Made by a program: the position numbers and the translations under genes
From: Xiphias gladius
Taxonomy: Eukaryota; Chordata; Actinopteri; Istiophoriformes; Xiphiidae
Reading direction: 5' to 3'
NCBI RefSeq assembly: GCF_016859285.1
Contig: NC_053420.1
Span: 24,968,045 to 25,032,044 of the forward strand
DNA: 64,000 bases
In this document: in pieces, positions 62,634 to 64,000 of the stretch
Layout: every line of letters starts with the position of its first letter
Numbering within the stretch: position 1 is the first letter of the stretch
Notes under the pieces: generated by a model
Databases searched by the model: none
Told to the model about the DNA's origin: nothing
What the model saw: only the letters and a program-made list of their open reading frames with translations

Positions 62634-63973
62634 TCACACCCTCCCACTACCAACTTTCGGGAGGGGTCGCTGCTCAGCGGTGCTCTGCCCTCTGTGTCCT
62701 TGGCCTCTGAATCCTCTGCCTCTCAAGAAGCGACCGGGAACTCCAAATGTTTCCATGTTCAACTTTTTCTCCTCTGCCCACGTGGTTCTCCTGAGGAGGC
62801 ACAAAAATAAATAAATGAATGAATCAATAAAACTGCAGAGTAAGGCAAACTCCTGAGGTAAGACAGAGACAAATAGCAGAGGTTGTGCAATCACCGGGGC
62901 TTAAGGTCTGATGAGATGTTGTCAAAGAAGCATTTCGCTTTGTCGTAGTACTTATCGCTGAGAGTTTCCTCCTCCTCCATACCCTGACTGTCTGGGACCT
63001 TTGCAGAATCCACCTTTTCAACTGCAGGAATTCACAAAAGAAAGAAGGTAAATTTATGTACCCCTAAACATTTTTTTACATTACGTCTGCTAAAACTGAA
63101 GTGACTGACATGCTCTGAGGGGAGAAAAAAAAAACAAAAAAAACAACAAAAAAAAAAAAAAAACACCCAAACACATACCTACAATCTCCTTTGTAAGATC
63201 ATCTTTAAACTGAGCGTTTGCAGTTTCAAAATCAAAATCTGACTCAAACTGCAAACTTGTAGCCTTTGGGTTTTTCACGAGGAGTTGGCCTCTGCTTCGG
63301 TTCCTTGACCTGCGACTGCCTGCACATGACCACCGGAAAAAGTTCAGACAAATACAACACATTACTGTAAAACTGGTTTCATACCTTTTTTACGTTTGTA
63401 ACCTCTCTTAAAAGACAGGCGAGCAATATTTGTTTACTTTGGGAAAAAAAAAAAAAATTCCAGTACTTTTGCTTTCCTCAGATGTTTCTTGACATAACCA
63501 GACGAGACAAAACCAAACAAATACTGCTACTCTGTCTGTAAGGATTAGCTCATAATGTGCATTTTTCATTTTGATACCTTGTTTTTGCCTTTGCTTCTGG
63601 TTCTCAGTACTTTGGCTTTGAATCTTAGTTGCAGTTGGCTGAGATGGTGCCAGACCTAAACATGAATAAATAAATAAAAGAAAAAGTATAAAAAGGTTTT
63701 TCTTATTTCACTTGGATTAAAAAAAGGAATGCAAGAAATTCAAGATGATGGATGTTAAGAGCCACTGTTAAGTCTGCTTACTGGAGGGTACATTCTCCTT
63801 CTGAAGATGGGAACCATCTCGGCCAGAGCGTTGGGGTGGGCGAACAGGCTGTCTGCTCTGTGGCTGGGTTGAGGTCTTTCCCCTTTTCTGGGCAGCACTG
63901 GCCATTGGCATGGTCTGGACAGCCTGCTCGACCATGGGGGCTCTTCTGGCTGGGATGCCATGAAATCCCGGTA
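62634..63973 (-). CDS. lsm14b: LSM14B (RNA-associated protein 55B), C-terminal part
   Basis: Five exons on the minus strand: 63973-63782, 63655-63578, 63319-63179, 63021-62895 and 62790-62634 (stop TGA). All borders join in phase, and the gene continues past the right edge. The visible piece has PMVEQAVQT, the basic RRSRNRSRG, the DFDF box ([10 protein letters not shown]), the FFD motif [10 protein letters not shown] and the TFG motif [13 protein letters not shown], then an RGG-type end. These match human LSM14B in order and sequence (for example KSFFDNISS and TWAEERKLNTETFGV). LSM14 proteins bind DDX6 and 4E-T in P-bodies and repress translation, and LSM14B acts in oocytes. The N-terminal LSm domain lies outside the window. 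The last exons use GT-AG borders with A/T-rich runs between them. Confidence 0.93.
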
Positions 63974-64000
63974 CTGGGAGCAAAGGGACAAAAATGGTGT

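Overview
The window is nuclear DNA from a teleost fish, most likely a spiny-rayed (percomorph) species. The evidence is multi-exon vertebrate genes with compact GT-AG introns, dense (CA)n microsatellites, fish-type DNA-transposon relics and a Tx1/L1-type LINE fragment. No prokaryotic, viral or organellar genes were seen. No tRNA, rRNA or CRISPR was recognised. Exon boundaries were set by hand from splice sites, reading phase and similarity to remembered vertebrate proteins.

Layout from left to right: rbm38 on minus (CDS 3178-11411, 4 exons, 244 aa); rae1 on minus (14352-17610, 11 coding exons, 369 aa); bmp7 on plus (20775-29878, 7 exons, 425 aa); an ataxin-1-family gene on minus (33172-37061, 2 coding exons, about 470 aa); dbndd2 on plus (41771-53977, 4 exons, 199 aa); a cadherin-26-like gene on plus (55106-61949, about 16 exons, about 789 aa); and lsm14b on minus (62634 to past the right edge, with the N-terminal LSm part missing). 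The block matches human 20q13, where BMP7, RAE1 and RBM38 are adjacent and DBNDD2, CDH26 and LSM14B lie on the same arm. SPO11, which sits between BMP7 and RAE1 in mammals, was not found here.

The genes do not form one pathway. Their linkage is informative all the same. In human, the dysbindin, ataxin-1, RBM24/38 and BMP5-8 families are also linked on 6p (DTNBP1, ATXN1, RBM24, BMP6), and partly on 16q (ATXN1L, DBNDD1). The ataxin-1-like gene here looks like the member of this old duplicated block that mammals lack on 20q. Its AXH domain is intact, its glutamine run is only four residues, and its 14-3-3-type site carries Tyr where ATXN1 has Trp.

Other points of interest are a GGGACTTTCC kappaB site next to a zero-spacer p53-type element inside an rbm38 intron; a 385-bp hAT-like insertion in the cadherin gene whose 8-bp target duplication spans an exon/intron junction and so duplicates the splice donor; a GC-AG intron in the same gene; a TTAA-flanked element plus related repeat copies near the ataxin gene; and a LINE fragment beside a perfect 17-bp inverted repeat in the large dbndd2 intron.
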